A DNA stretch of 64,000 nt from contig NZ_VOJI01000002.1 in NCBI RefSeq assembly GCF_007923445.1, positions 1 through 64,000 on the forward strand. The letters are read 5' to 3'. This stretch comes from Puniceibacterium confluentis. Its GTDB lineage: Bacteria > Pseudomonadota > Alphaproteobacteria > Rhodobacterales > Rhodobacteraceae. Position numbers and translations under genes: made by a program. Shown here in pieces: positions 38,722 through 47,765 of the stretch. Under the pieces are notes generated by a model, which was not told where the DNA came from, did no database searches, and worked only from the letters and a program-made list of their open reading frames with translations. Position 1 is the first letter of the stretch. The number at the start of each line of letters is the position of its first letter.

Positions 38722-39813
38722 TTAAGTGCTCTCATCCGACTTGGGAACCGCTTTTTGCGAGCGGCCCAACTCGCGCAGCAGCCGCGGCAGGCGCCGCAGC
38801 GCCTTGTAGCTCTCTATATGTGTCTCCATCTTGACAGCCGGATAGCCCAGCATCACCCGGCCCGCCGGAACGCTGGACAGCACCTTCGTGCCGCCACCCG
38901 TAATCACGTTGTCGCCGATGCGAAGGTTGTCGCTGACGCCGGTCTGCCCGCCCAGAACCACGTTGTTGCCAATCACCGTAGACCCAGCGATTCCCACCTG
39001 GGAACAGATCAGACAGTCGCGACCGATGACCACATTGTGGCCGACCTGCACCAGATTGTCGAACTTGCAGCCATCCCCCACAGTCGTGTCGCGCACGCTG
39101 CCCCGGTCGATGCAGGAGTTTGCCCCAAGTTCCACGTCGTCGCCGATGCGCACCGCGCCAAGGGAGTGGATCCGCGCCCAGGACTGCGCGCTCTCGGTTC
39201 CCGCTTCGCCCAGCGAATCCCGGGCACGTTCGACGCCGGAGACCTCGGGCGTCACGAAGGAAAAGCCATCGGCTCCGATCACTGCTCCGGGCTGGGCGAT
39301 GAAGCGCGCACCGATACGGACCCGGGCCCCGATGCGCACACCGGCGTGCAGCAGTGCCGCCTCGCCCAGGACCGCGTCGCAACCGATGTGACACTGTGGA
39401 CCGATCACCGAATGCGCGCCGATTTGCGCACCCGCAGCGATAAAGGAGAACGGGCCAACCGAGACATCCCTGTCCAGCACTGCGTCGGGATCGATGACGG
39501 CTGTCGGGTGTATGCCCGCGGCATACCCCTGCCCCGGGTCCATGAGGACCGAGAGCCCCGCCATGGCAAAGCGGGGCCGGGGCGACAGGATGGCGGCATT
39601 CAGGCCGTAACCGCGCCAGTCGGCCCCGGCCCACAGCATGGCGACGCGGGCCCGACCCTGCCCGAGCGCCTGTGCATATTCGGGGCGCATCGCCAGCGCC
39701 AGCTGGTCAGGGCGCGCCAGGGCCGGCTCTGACACCCCGGTGACCACCAGATCGGTATCGCCCTCGGCCGCCAGGCCAAGCGCAGTGGCGATGTCTTTGA
39801 TCCTGTGCTGCAT
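38722..39813 (-). CDS. lpxD: UDP-3-O-acylglucosamine N-acyltransferase (LpxD)
   Basis: A 363-residue acyltransferase that adds the N-linked hydroxyacyl chain in lipid A synthesis. The left-handed beta-helix shows many hexapeptide repeats ([42 protein letters not shown]), with the N-terminal uridine-binding domain before it. It is not linked to the usual fabZ-lpxA genes, so it may be a second LpxD in this genome. Confidence 0.94.
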   Translation of the reverse strand: MQHRIKDIATALGLAAEGDTDLVVTGVSEPALARPDQLALAMRPEYAQALGQGRARVAMLWAGADWRGYGLNAAILSPRPRFAMAGLSVLMDPGQGYAAGIHPTAVIDPDAVLDRDVSVGPFSFIAAGAQIGAHSVIGPQCHIGCDAVLGEAALLHAGVRIGARVRIGARFIAQPGAVIGADGFSFVTPEVSGVERARDSLGEAGTESAQSWARIHSLGAVRIGDDVELGANSCIDRGSVRDTTVGDGCKFDNLVQVGHNVVIGRDCLICSQVGIAGSTVIGNNVVLGGQTGVSDNLRIGDNVITGGGTKVLSSVPAGRVMLGYPAVKMETHIESYKALRRLPRLLRELGRSQKAVPKSDEST

Positions 39814-39843
39814 GACCGTCTCCCGGAAGCGTCCGGGCTGGTT

Positions 39844-41460
39844 CTAGCTGCCCTGTGACGGCAGGGCTACCCCCGCGTTGCTGAGTGCCGACCAGATCCG
39901 CGCGTCGCGGCCATAAATGTCGTTGCGATAGCTGGTCCTGCCTTTGGCCGATGTAAAGGCCGTCCGGTAGACCAGGTGCACCGGTACCGGCGTCTCGAGG
40001 TTGATCCGGGACTCGGCCCCCGAGCGCAGCCGCGACTGAAACAGCCCCTGGGGATCGTTGGTCTGAACCGCCAACAGCGCATATGCAAAATCCTGCGGAT
40101 CGTTCAGGCGGATGCAGCCGTGGCTGTAGGCGCGCACCTCTCTGTCGAAGAGATTCTTTGACGGCGTGTCGTGCAGGTAGATGTTGTATTTGTTGGGAAA
40201 CATGAACTTCACCTGACCCAGCGCATTGCGCGGACCGGGTGGCTGGCGCATCGAAAACGGAAAGCTCGACGCGGTATACTGGCTGAAACCCTGGCCGCGG
40301 TTCACCCGGCGCCCCCGGCTGTCGGTGATCTCGAGATGGCTGACAGAGCCCGCATTCGAGCGCAGCAGCGGCAGGTACTCGTTGACCACGATCGAGCGCG
40401 GGACGTACCAGCTCGGGTTGACGACCATGTGCTCCATCACATCCGAGAATTCCGGGGTCTCGCGGTCCGGGCCGGTGGCACCGATGACCGACCGGGTTTC
40501 AAAGGTGACCTTGCCGTCATCGATGATCTTGGCGGTGAAATCGGTCAAATTCACCAGCACGTGCCGTTTGCCAAGCCCTTCCGGCAGGTTCATCCAGCGT
40601 TCCCGCTCCATCGCGACCAGAACCGACTGCAGCCGCTCCTCGACACCGACGTTGAGCGCACCAAGCGTGTCCGCGCCGACGATGCCGTCAGACAGCAGTC
40701 CGTGATCGCTCTGGAACGACATGACCGCGTCACGCACTTCGGAGTCATAGGTGGAAGCGGCGCTGTGCGCCATGTAGCCCATCGCTATCAGCCGATTGCG
40801 CAGCGACACCACGTCCGGGCCGCTTTGCCCCGGCTCCAGCTTTGTGGTCTTGACTACCGGACCCCAGCCTCCTTGCAGGAGCTTGCGTTCCAGGGTGAGC
40901 TTTTCCTTCACCAGCCGGGAATATTCCTGCGACTTGGGCGCAAGGGCACGGATGACGGCGCGCGGATCACCGGTGGTCAGAGCCGTCAGCGTCGCCGCCG
41001 GATCCCGCAGCGGCACTTCACGCTTGATCGCCGAGACCACCTTGGCGGGGGTCAGAATCCCGGTCTGGATGTCGTGTGCATAGGCCATGAACGCACGGCT
41101 CAGGGCCACTTCGACCGCACCGCGATCGCGGGAGGACTGCGCCGACCGCATCATCGATACCAGACCGTCCGCGTCATAGCGCGATGCCGGCAGACCGTGC
41201 ACCTCTGCCATCGCCAAAGCTTCAAGCAGCGCTTCGCGTCGCGCGAGGTGATCTGCGCCCGGGCCGGTCCAGATGGGTTCGAAATTGCGCGTCCGGTAGA
41301 ATGCGGCGATGCCGTCGCTCTGCGACGCCTGCTCGGCCACAGCCTGTTTGAAAGCCGTGACCTGCGCCTGCCCGGCTTGCGGCAGGGCGGTGGCCAGCGC
41401 TGCCAGCAGCAGGCTCACGTTCAGCGTACGTCGGGCGTGGGATGACAGGTTCAACGACAT
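39844..41460 (-). CDS. L,D-transpeptidase (YcbB/LdtD type)
   Basis: A 538-residue periplasmic enzyme forming 3-3 peptidoglycan cross-links. It has a signal peptide (residues 1-32, ending GQAQ), a helical middle, a peptidoglycan-binding domain (LRNRLIAMGY, then MSFQSDHGLLSDGIVG) and a YkuD catalytic domain with the nucleophile in YSHGCIRLNDP. It is the first gene of the operon with lpxD, the ACP and the KAS gene, tying wall and outer-membrane synthesis together. Confidence 0.94.
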   Translation of the reverse strand: MSLNLSSHARRTLNVSLLLAALATALPQAGQAQVTAFKQAVAEQASQSDGIAAFYRTRNFEPIWTGPGADHLARREALLEALAMAEVHGLPASRYDADGLVSMMRSAQSSRDRGAVEVALSRAFMAYAHDIQTGILTPAKVVSAIKREVPLRDPAATLTALTTGDPRAVIRALAPKSQEYSRLVKEKLTLERKLLQGGWGPVVKTTKLEPGQSGPDVVSLRNRLIAMGYMAHSAASTYDSEVRDAVMSFQSDHGLLSDGIVGADTLGALNVGVEERLQSVLVAMERERWMNLPEGLGKRHVLVNLTDFTAKIIDDGKVTFETRSVIGATGPDRETPEFSDVMEHMVVNPSWYVPRSIVVNEYLPLLRSNAGSVSHLEITDSRGRRVNRGQGFSQYTASSFPFSMRQPPGPRNALGQVKFMFPNKYNIYLHDTPSKNLFDREVRAYSHGCIRLNDPQDFAYALLAVQTNDPQGLFQSRLRSGAESRINLETPVPVHLVYRTAFTSAKGRTSYRNDIYGRDARIWSALSNAGVALPSQGS

Positions 41461-41792
41461 AATCTCGACTCCGATGCAGAACGCGCGTCTTTTATTGTTT
41501 TCTCAGAGTGGCTTGATCACTGTCCATTCACAAAAGACGTGATCTGCGAACCTCTCCTGCTCTGATGCCAAACTGCACCGCTGTCGGAAAAGTTCCCTTT
41601 GCGATTGCGCCACACTGCGCCCGCTTTAAGCAAAATCCCGCCGAAAACGCTTGAATATCCAGAAAGTCGGCATTTTCGGGTTACGAAAATTTCACCATTG
41701 TGGCATACAACTCCTGCATCTGGGGATGAGATGGCAGGGTCCGCGCAACGTCGCGGGCACACAGGTACAGGACACGGGACAGGCTCTTTACC
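41461..41792. other. Non-coding divergent spacer
   Basis: A 332-bp region between the divergent L,D-transpeptidase and DUF882 genes. It must hold promoters for both. No reading frame, tRNA or convincing operator was recognised, and AT-rich pieces near 41490-41510 and 41640-41700 are possible promoter parts. Confidence 0.5.
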
Positions 41793-42362
41793 ATGACGAA
41801 TGCAAGCGCGAGCGTAATCTCGCGGCGCGGCCTTCTGGGCGCGTTCGCGGCTACAATGATCACGGCAGCACCGAACTTTGCCAACGCCGCAGGCTTTCTG
41901 CGCGGCGGCGGCGACATCCGACGAGTCCGAATGTATTCCGGCCGCACCGGTGAGCGCCTCGACATGATATACTGGGTCGAAGGCCAGTACATTGCCGACG
42001 CGGTCAAGGAGATCACCTACTTCATGCGCGACTGGCGCAACGATCAGGTCAAGGGGATTGACCTGCGCACGGTCGATATCATGGCCGCAGCCCACAACAT
42101 GATGGACGTCAGTGAGCCCTACATGCTCATTTCCGGCTATCGCAGCCCGGCAACAAATGCCTTGCTGCGCTCCCGCTCGTCGGGTGTGGCCAAGAATTCG
42201 CGCCATCTGCGCGGTGAAGCCGCCGATCTCCGTCTTTCCTCGCGTTCCGTCAGCCAGATGGCACGCGCCGCAGCAGCATGCCAGGCAGGCGGGGTTGGAC
42301 GCTACAGCGGATCCAACTTTGTGCACATGGACTGCGGACCGGTGCGCTCCTGGGGCAGCTGA
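41793..42362 (+). CDS. DUF882/YcbK-like murein peptidase, Tat-exported
   Basis: A 189-residue protein with a twin-arginine signal (SRRGLLGAFAATM) and an M15-like DUF882 domain. Zinc ligands are visible in SRHLRGEAADLR (H and D) and FVHMDCG (H). E. coli YcbK (MepK) cleaves 3-3 cross-links, so divergence from an L,D-transpeptidase, which makes them, suggests a make-and-break pair. A terminator follows. Confidence 0.92.
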   Translation: MTNASASVISRRGLLGAFAATMITAAPNFANAAGFLRGGGDIRRVRMYSGRTGERLDMIYWVEGQYIADAVKEITYFMRDWRNDQVKGIDLRTVDIMAAAHNMMDVSEPYMLISGYRSPATNALLRSRSSGVAKNSRHLRGEAADLRLSSRSVSQMARAAAACQAGGVGRYSGSNFVHMDCGPVRSWGS

Positions 42363-42393
42363 CCGTCCGAGAAACCTCATTATGTTCAATCGC

Positions 42394-42416
42394 AAAGGCG
42401 CCGGAAGGCGCCTTTT
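42394..42416 (+). terminator. Terminator after the DUF882 gene
   Basis: AAGGCGCC-GGAA-GGCGCCTT makes an 8-bp stem with a GGAA loop, followed by TTG; A residues precede it, so it could also act on the opposite strand. Confidence 0.8.
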
Positions 42417-42616
42417 GCCGTTTCAGCCGGGACAATCCGAATCCGGGACAGGCCGAATCCGGGGCAAACCGAATATTGCATTGAGCGATCCGGGGCAGAT
42501 CGGTGGTACAGGTAATTCCTGCTGCTCGCCGACAAAACGCCCGATCAGACCGATGGTTCCGTCGGAACCCAATCTTTTTCTGTGCCCCATGAAGGGGTGT
42601 GATTTTACAGGAAAAG

Positions 42617-42693
42617 TGGCGCGGTTGACGGGGCTCGAACCCGCGACCCCCGGCGTGACAGGCCGGTACTCTAACCAACTGAGCTACAACCGC
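42617..42693 (-). tRNA. tRNA-Asp (anticodon GUC), copy 2
   Basis: Minus strand: acceptor GCGGTTG/CAACCGC, anticodon stem CCGGC/GCCGG with loop CTGTCAC (anticodon GTC), T-arm GGGTTCGAGCCCC, encoded CCA. Identical over its 77 nt to the copy 30 nt upstream. Its Q34 is the target of the gluQRS product. Confidence 0.97.
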
Positions 42694-42723
42694 GCATCGC
42701 AACGGAAGGATCAAGGGCAGTGG

Positions 42724-42800
42724 TGGCGCGGTTGACGGGGCTCGAACCCGCGACCCCCGGCGTGACAGGCCGGTACTCTAACCAACTGAGCTACAACCGC
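42724..42800 (-). tRNA. tRNA-Asp (anticodon GUC), copy 1
   Basis: Identical to the downstream copy and first in the transcript. Promoter at 42834-42862. The two copies form a 107-bp-period direct repeat, a recent or homogenised duplication. Confidence 0.97.
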
Positions 42801-42833
42801 TCACTGCCGCATGGTCTCCCAAGCGTGAGGGGG

Positions 42834-42862
42834 GTAATAGGCGGAGCGCCCTGCCCCGTCAA
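42834..42862 (-). promoter_or_regulatory. tRNA-Asp promoter
   Basis: Minus strand TTGACG-N17-TATTAC, with the -10 about 33 bp before the first tRNA base. Near-consensus -35 and optimal spacing. Confidence 0.65.
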
Positions 42863-42936
42863 GCAAGGAATTGCAGAAAAATCACAACCGGGCGTACTGG
42901 CGCCGGGGGGCCTTGGCGGGGGCCATTTTCCTGCCC

Positions 42937-43875
42937 TCAGCGATCCGGCAATGGAATGAATTCCGCATCATCTCCCGGCGGCAAATGGAACCGTCCATTG
43001 GCCCAGTCCTGCCGCCTCCAGGCCTCCTTTGCCTCTTCGATGCGCTCTTGCGAGGACGCGACAAAGTTCCACCAGATGTACCGCGGACCCTCCAGCGTTT
43101 CACCGCCCAACAGCATCACCCGCGCCCCGGCCTCGGCGGCGGTCAAGCTGATCTGGTCACCGGGACGGAAAACCATCATGCGACCGGCCTCGTAACGCAC
43201 ACCTGCGATGATCACTGCGCCCTCAACGACATAGACGCCGCGGTCTTCGTGGTCATCCGGCATCGGCAGCCCTGCCCCGGCCTCCAGCTGGGCGTCGGCG
43301 TAGAACATTTCCGAAGCGGTCTTGACCGGCGCACGTTCGCCATAGGCAGTGCCGAGAATGAGCCGCACCGTCTTGCCTTCGCCCTCCAGCAGCGGCAACG
43401 CATCACGCCCGGCATGAATGAATTCCGCGCCGCGATCCTCGTGGTCCTTGGGCAGGGCAACCCAGGTCTGGATCCCGAAAAATGGCATCGCGTCGGTCTG
43501 CGTCGCGTCGTCCGTGCGTTCGGAATGGGTGATGCCGCTGCCCGCCACCATCCAGTTCACCGCACCCGGCTCGATCCAGGCGTCCGTGCCGAGCGAATCG
43601 CGGTGGTGCATGCGGCCGCGATAGAGATAGCTGATCGTGGCCAGACCGATATGCGGGTGCGGCCGGACATCCAGCCCGCGTGTCGGCAGGAACTCGGCCG
43701 GGCCCATCTGGTCAAAGAATATGAACGGCCCGACCATTTGCCGCTTTGGCGCGGGCAAGGCGCGACGGACCTCAAAGCCGCCCAGGTCGCGGGCTCGGGG
43801 CACGATCACTGTTTCGATTGCGTCAACCTCGTCTCCGGTGGGGCAATGCGGGTCCAGGGCGGGATTCCAACTCAT
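42937..43875 (-). CDS. Pirin family protein
   Basis: A 312-residue bicupin. The N-terminal cupin has the pirin metal motif RPHPHIGLATISYLYRG and GSGITHSER, which bind iron or another metal. Bacterial pirins act as quercetinases or as redox-responsive partners of enzymes; the role here is unknown. Length and both cupin halves are complete. Divergent from the LytTR gene. Confidence 0.94.
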   Translation of the reverse strand: MSWNPALDPHCPTGDEVDAIETVIVPRARDLGGFEVRRALPAPKRQMVGPFIFFDQMGPAEFLPTRGLDVRPHPHIGLATISYLYRGRMHHRDSLGTDAWIEPGAVNWMVAGSGITHSERTDDATQTDAMPFFGIQTWVALPKDHEDRGAEFIHAGRDALPLLEGEGKTVRLILGTAYGERAPVKTASEMFYADAQLEAGAGLPMPDDHEDRGVYVVEGAVIIAGVRYEAGRMMVFRPGDQISLTAAEAGARVMLLGGETLEGPRYIWWNFVASSQERIEEAKEAWRRQDWANGRFHLPPGDDAEFIPLPDR

Positions 43876-44137
43876 GGCATTTCTCGCTTTACTGTTGGGT
43901 GTGGCGAAAAACGTAGGAGCATGAAGGTCACGGGTAAAGCCGCACGCCGCGCAAGGCCGCTGTGCGCATTTGCAGAGGCGTCTGGAGACCAGGGAATCTG
44001 CCTCGGCCGGCCGCGCACAGGTTTACGCAGCGTCACCCAAGTTTCAATCTCGCAAACCTCTGAATTCCGGTCCATATCTCAAAGCTGGCGCTATTAGGCG
44101 TCACTCAACTGACCAAATTCCGGCACGCTTTCCAGTC

Positions 44138-45013
44138 ATGCAGCCATTTTATCAAACTCTCTCTCTGCGCGCGCTGCTCGGGGATCGGTTCGAACTGAGC
44201 CTGCAATCTCTCATCGCGCTGCTGATGACGCCCAAGTCGGCGATTTTTTTCACCCTCGCCCTGAGCGTTCTGATGACCGCAGACGCGCCCGGCGTGTCGG
44301 TCTCACTGGACACCTGGATGCTGGCGATTGTCTGGCCAGTCGCTGCAGCCACCTATCTGTTCAGCTACCTTGCGATATTCTGGCTGGTCGCCCTGGTTCA
44401 GCTCCGGATCCCGAAAATCACCTGGCCCCTGCCTGTGGCCGCCATCCTGGCAGTTCTGCCTGCGGCGGCCGCGGCAGAAGGGGTGACCTGGCTGCTAATG
44501 AGAGGTCAGTTCCAGTCCGACATCTGGACCCATTCATTTTACTTTGCGCCCACGATTCTGGCTTTTGATACCGTATTCTACGGATTTGTCGTGCCCGTCC
44601 TGCAGTCGGCTTCTCCCCCTGCCGACACCGGAGGTACGCCCTCCGAGACTGTCGCGACTGAGGAGACAGCCCGGCATTTGCAGATCGGACAGCACAGCGT
44701 GGACATCGCAAAGGTCCGGTACATCCAGGCGCGCCAGCACCATGTCCACGTGACCCTGAACGGCACGACCCTGTCACAACGGGCCCGGCTAAGTGACATT
44801 GTCGCACAGACCCGTGCCGCAGATGGCGTCCAGCCGCACCGGTCCTGGTGGGTCGCCCGGTCCGAGGCAAAGGGCATCGCGCGGAACGAAAACCGGCATG
44901 TGCTGACGCTGGCCGACAACACGCAGATCCCCATTGCCCGCACCCGCCTGGACTCCGTGGAAAAGTGGCTGGATGCACACCTGTCCGAGCAGCGGGACAG
45001 TGAAGCGGGCTGA
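44138..45013 (+). CDS. Membrane-anchored LytTR-domain regulator
   Basis: A 291-residue protein. The N-terminal half has about four hydrophobic helices (IFFTLALSVLM, WMLAIVWPVAAATYLFSY, LPVAAILAVLPAAAAA, FAPTILAFDTVFYG). After a Pro/Thr linker, residues about 180-285 form a LytTR DNA-binding domain (VRYIQARQHHVHVTLNG, WWVARSEAKG, ARTRLDSVEKWL). There is no receiver domain or adjacent kinase, so the signal is presumably sensed in the membrane. ATG 44138 is chosen because upstream codons are not family-like. Confidence 0.85.
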   Translation: MQPFYQTLSLRALLGDRFELSLQSLIALLMTPKSAIFFTLALSVLMTADAPGVSVSLDTWMLAIVWPVAAATYLFSYLAIFWLVALVQLRIPKITWPLPVAAILAVLPAAAAAEGVTWLLMRGQFQSDIWTHSFYFAPTILAFDTVFYGFVVPVLQSASPPADTGGTPSETVATEETARHLQIGQHSVDIAKVRYIQARQHHVHVTLNGTTLSQRARLSDIVAQTRAADGVQPHRSWWVARSEAKGIARNENRHVLTLADNTQIPIARTRLDSVEKWLDAHLSEQRDSEAG

Positions 45014-45075
45014 TCCGCCGATTGCCCCGCCGCCGCACAGGATCGGCCGCAGTGCGGGCCTCTGTTGCGCGAACG

Positions 45076-45279
45076 TCAGGCTCCTTCCGCCTTCTCTGCC
45101 CGAGTTGTGAAGTGAGATCGTTGCTCCTGGCTGTGGGGCCAGCTGTCAGCGATCTCAATGGTCCGCATGTCTGGTTGCAGTGACGAGACCTGCTGAAAGG
45201 CGAACAGCGCCAAAAGGATGGCAAGGGCGATTTCAACCCAGATCCGGGTTTCACCCGTCAGAAAACGCTTTGTGCTCAT
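45076..45279 (-). CDS. Small single-pass membrane protein
   Basis: A 67-residue protein with one transmembrane segment (WVEIALAILLALFAFQQV, residues 14-31) after a basic N-terminus and a polar, charged tail. The ribosome site is weak. No family recognised. It is convergent with the LytTR gene, 62 nt away. Confidence 0.45.
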   Translation of the reverse strand: MSTKRFLTGETRIWVEIALAILLALFAFQQVSSLQPDMRTIEIADSWPHSQEQRSHFTTRAEKAEGA

Positions 45280-45668
45280 GTCGATTCATTTCCGTCGGCA
45301 AGGTCGGATTGCCGCACTTCGTGCCGGATGCGCGCTGCGTGCAAGTCACATCAGCGCGGGCCCCCGGCCATCGGCGTCATCGCGCGTTTTTCCGGGTCCG
45401 GGTCGGCAGAAAGCATCCACCGGCACGCAGGCTGTGCGCAACGCGACCTGTGGGGCTTGTGTGACGCCGGGACAAACCACCATCAGGGCTCAGGCCGTCA
45501 GGTTGCGCGCCCCTTGACCAGGCACGCACCTGTCAACGCGATGCACGGCGCGTTCCATACGGTTTCGTGTCATGAAAGATCCGGATCGCGATTGACCCGG
45601 AGTGCAAATTGGGCTTGGCTTGCAGAGTGTCCGTCCACAGGGCTCCCGCAAGCAGAAGTACTGTTCCG
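45280..45668. other. Non-coding spacer
   Basis: 389 bp between a small membrane-protein gene and a response-regulator gene, divergently transcribed. I see no convincing frame, RNA gene or operator. TTGACC at 45591 could be a -35 for the response regulator, but no matching -10 is clear. Confidence 0.4.
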
Positions 45669-46028
45669 ATGGCCTCAGATTCCAGTCTTCAAAAGACTGT
45701 TCTAGTTCTTGATGATGACGTGATCATTGCCATGGATGTGGCGCTGATGGTCGAAGAGGCGGGCGGCGTTGTGATCGGACCGTTCCACAGGTCCGCCGAA
45801 GCGCTGGCCAGCCTGGAAAAAAACCGTCCCGATCTTGCAATCATCGACTTCAACCTGGGCAATCACACCAGTGAACGTCTGGCAGAAGTGCTGAACGAAC
45901 GGGGCATCCCGCTGATATTCCTGACCGGCCACTCTGACAAGTCGCTCGAGCAACTGGCACCGAAACAACGGATCTTCGAGAAGCCTATCCTGCCCGAGGC
46001 AATTGCTGTCATCATGGATCTGATCTGA
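45669..46028 (+). CDS. Single-domain response regulator
   Basis: A 119-residue CheY-like receiver with nothing attached. The acidic cluster is D15-D17, the phospho-acceptor is D60 (LAIIDFNLG) and the conserved lysine is K105 (FEKPI). Such stand-alone receivers in alphaproteobacteria often serve hybrid kinases or the general stress pathway. No kinase is nearby, so partner unknown. Confidence 0.9.
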   Translation: MASDSSLQKTVLVLDDDVIIAMDVALMVEEAGGVVIGPFHRSAEALASLEKNRPDLAIIDFNLGNHTSERLAEVLNERGIPLIFLTGHSDKSLEQLAPKQRIFEKPILPEAIAVIMDLI

Positions 46029-46156
46029 GCTCGGGCCCTTCCCGCCCGTTTACCGAAGCCGCGCAAAGGGCCGCGACACACCTGACGACCGGCAGTGTGG
46101 CACGCTGGCAGGGAACAGGTGGGCCCATGCGGAAAACCGCCAGGCTGCACCGGGCG

Positions 46157-46456
46157 TTAGCCTTTCAGACAACCCTCGGTCCAGGCGTCCCCCACCGCAG
46201 CGCCAAGCTGTTCGTCCGGAAGCGTGTAGACCCAATCAACCACCACGGAAACAATGGTGGCGAATTTTTGCGTCTCGCCGTTCAGGCCGGCCTGAATCTG
46301 CTGCAGGGCCGCCTCGCTCTCAGCGCCGGCGCTGCGGGCGTCAACCACCTGCATCACCAGACCTGCCTGCAAGGCACACTCTTTCGCGCCCAGAGCCAGC
46401 GCGCTTTCCGCGGTAAAGGTGGCAGCGACAAGCGCGGCCAGCATCGTGAATTTCAT
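46157..46456 (-). CDS. Small exported hypothetical protein
   Basis: A 99-residue protein with a signal peptide (MKFTMLAALVAATFTAESALA) and two cysteines (ECALQAG and EGCLKG) that could form one disulfide in the periplasm. The mature part is helical. No family recognised. A promoter with TTGGGT-N16-TATGAT lies at 46475-46502. Confidence 0.6.
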   Translation of the reverse strand: MKFTMLAALVAATFTAESALALGAKECALQAGLVMQVVDARSAGAESEAALQQIQAGLNGETQKFATIVSVVVDWVYTLPDEQLGAAVGDAWTEGCLKG

Positions 46457-46960
46457 TGGTAGAGTTCCGCCTGTATCATACTGGCCCCAGAATAGGACCC
46501 AAACCTGACCCTGTCATCTGGCCACAGGCGCGCGCCACGATGACAATTCCGTGTTTGGCCGAGACCGCCGGGCTGTTGATCTGTCCGCCGACATGCACCG
46601 CTCCCGAACCCGACTGGCCTAAGCCCGGCGGCTCCTGAACCGTCACTGCAATCGAATCGCACCACCGTGGTCTCCTGCCTCTGAGCTTTCGGGATGGTCT
46701 CCGCGCGCCCCGGACAGGGTCCAGCACCGCAGGATGACTGCGCGAAGATGTACCTTGTGGCTGTCGAGGGGAACATACAGACCGCGTCCCTGGCAGCGAC
46801 GCTTGCTCAAAGCCCTGAATTTGCTGGCCTCAAGGCATGCCTGCCCAGAGCCAACTGCGCTGCAGAGTCACGAAGACGCTGCAAGTCAGCCACATTTTCG
46901 CCATGCCCCGGGGCTATTTTTGCATTCAACACGTTTTTTCCGAATGGAATGGAAAGCACC
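46457..46960. other. Non-coding spacer (about 500 bp)
   Basis: The left edge holds a minus-strand promoter (TATGAT at 46475-46480, TTGGGT at 46497-46502, 16-bp spacer) for the exported-protein gene. The rest has open frames on both strands without ribosome sites or family resemblance. No RNA gene was recognised. It may hold a regulatory region for the CTERM gene at 46961 or a decayed gene. Confidence 0.4.
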
Positions 46961-47695
46961 ATGAGCCGCCTTCTGTCCGCTCTCGCCATTGTCCTGTCCC
47001 TGGCGGCGGCACCCTCTTCACATGCTGCTGTCGTCAGCATCGACCTGATCGGTGGCCCGATTGATGACATTGGCAAAAACATCAGCCTGGCATCCGTCGG
47101 CGGCCTCACCGGTTTCCGCACGGGTGAAACCGTGCTCACGCGACTGGTCTTTGATGACAGCGTTGTCGATTCCAGCGCCAGAACCGGCGAGGGCACCTTT
47201 TCGACCTCTGCCCTGTTCAGCTTCATAGGTCAGACCTCGGGCACGAACCTGACATTTTCGCAGTCGCTTCTGGTGACCTCCCGCGACAACCGCGTGGAGT
47301 TCAACACCGGCTCGGCGTCGCTGCTTCAGCCTTTCAGCCTGAAGTCCGGGATCAAACTCGACGTCGGAGCAGGCTTTTTCTCCAACCCGGACAACCTCGC
47401 ATCCGTGGTGTCGGACCTGACCAGAAAGACGTTCGCCGACAGTTCCGGCGGTCATGTGCAGTTGCAGTTCTTCAACCCGGTGTCCGGCAAGAGCGAAAAT
47501 GCCATTCGCTACGGCGACACGTTTACCTCGGCCAGGCTGACCCTGGCGTCTGTGACCCCGATAAGCACCGTACCGTTGCCGCAGTCGTTGCTTTTTGCAT
47601 TGCTGGGACTGGCGGCGTTGTTGATGCCGCGCCTTGAAACCCTGCGCACCCGGATGTCCCAGAAATTCCGCCGGGTCCGCGTGGCAACGGCCTGA
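46961..47695 (+). CDS. VPLPA-CTERM-like sorting-domain protein
   Basis: A 244-residue secreted protein with a signal peptide (residues 1-23, ending SSHA), a beta-rich middle and a C-terminal sorting signal: VPLPQS, a hydrophobic helix (LLFALLGLAALL) and arginines. This is the PEP-CTERM/VPLPA-CTERM layout recognised by exosortases, followed here by a basic tail about 20 residues longer than usual. ATG 46961 has GGAAAG seven bases upstream; 46949 is an alternative. No exosortase gene is adjacent. Confidence 0.8.
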   Translation: MSRLLSALAIVLSLAAAPSSHAAVVSIDLIGGPIDDIGKNISLASVGGLTGFRTGETVLTRLVFDDSVVDSSARTGEGTFSTSALFSFIGQTSGTNLTFSQSLLVTSRDNRVEFNTGSASLLQPFSLKSGIKLDVGAGFFSNPDNLASVVSDLTRKTFADSSGGHVQLQFFNPVSGKSENAIRYGDTFTSARLTLASVTPISTVPLPQSLLFALLGLAALLMPRLETLRTRMSQKFRRVRVATA

Positions 47696-47765
47696 GCTTC
47701 GAACGTCAGAAGACACCCCCGTGTCAATGTCCCGGCAAGGCGCGCCGCCCTGCCGGGGTCTGCCG

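Noticed and set aside
46476-46727. Minus-strand frame of 83 codons in the spacer before the CTERM gene
   Set aside because: No ribosome site, it crosses the promoter of the exported-protein gene, and it matches no family; kept only as part of the spacer entry.
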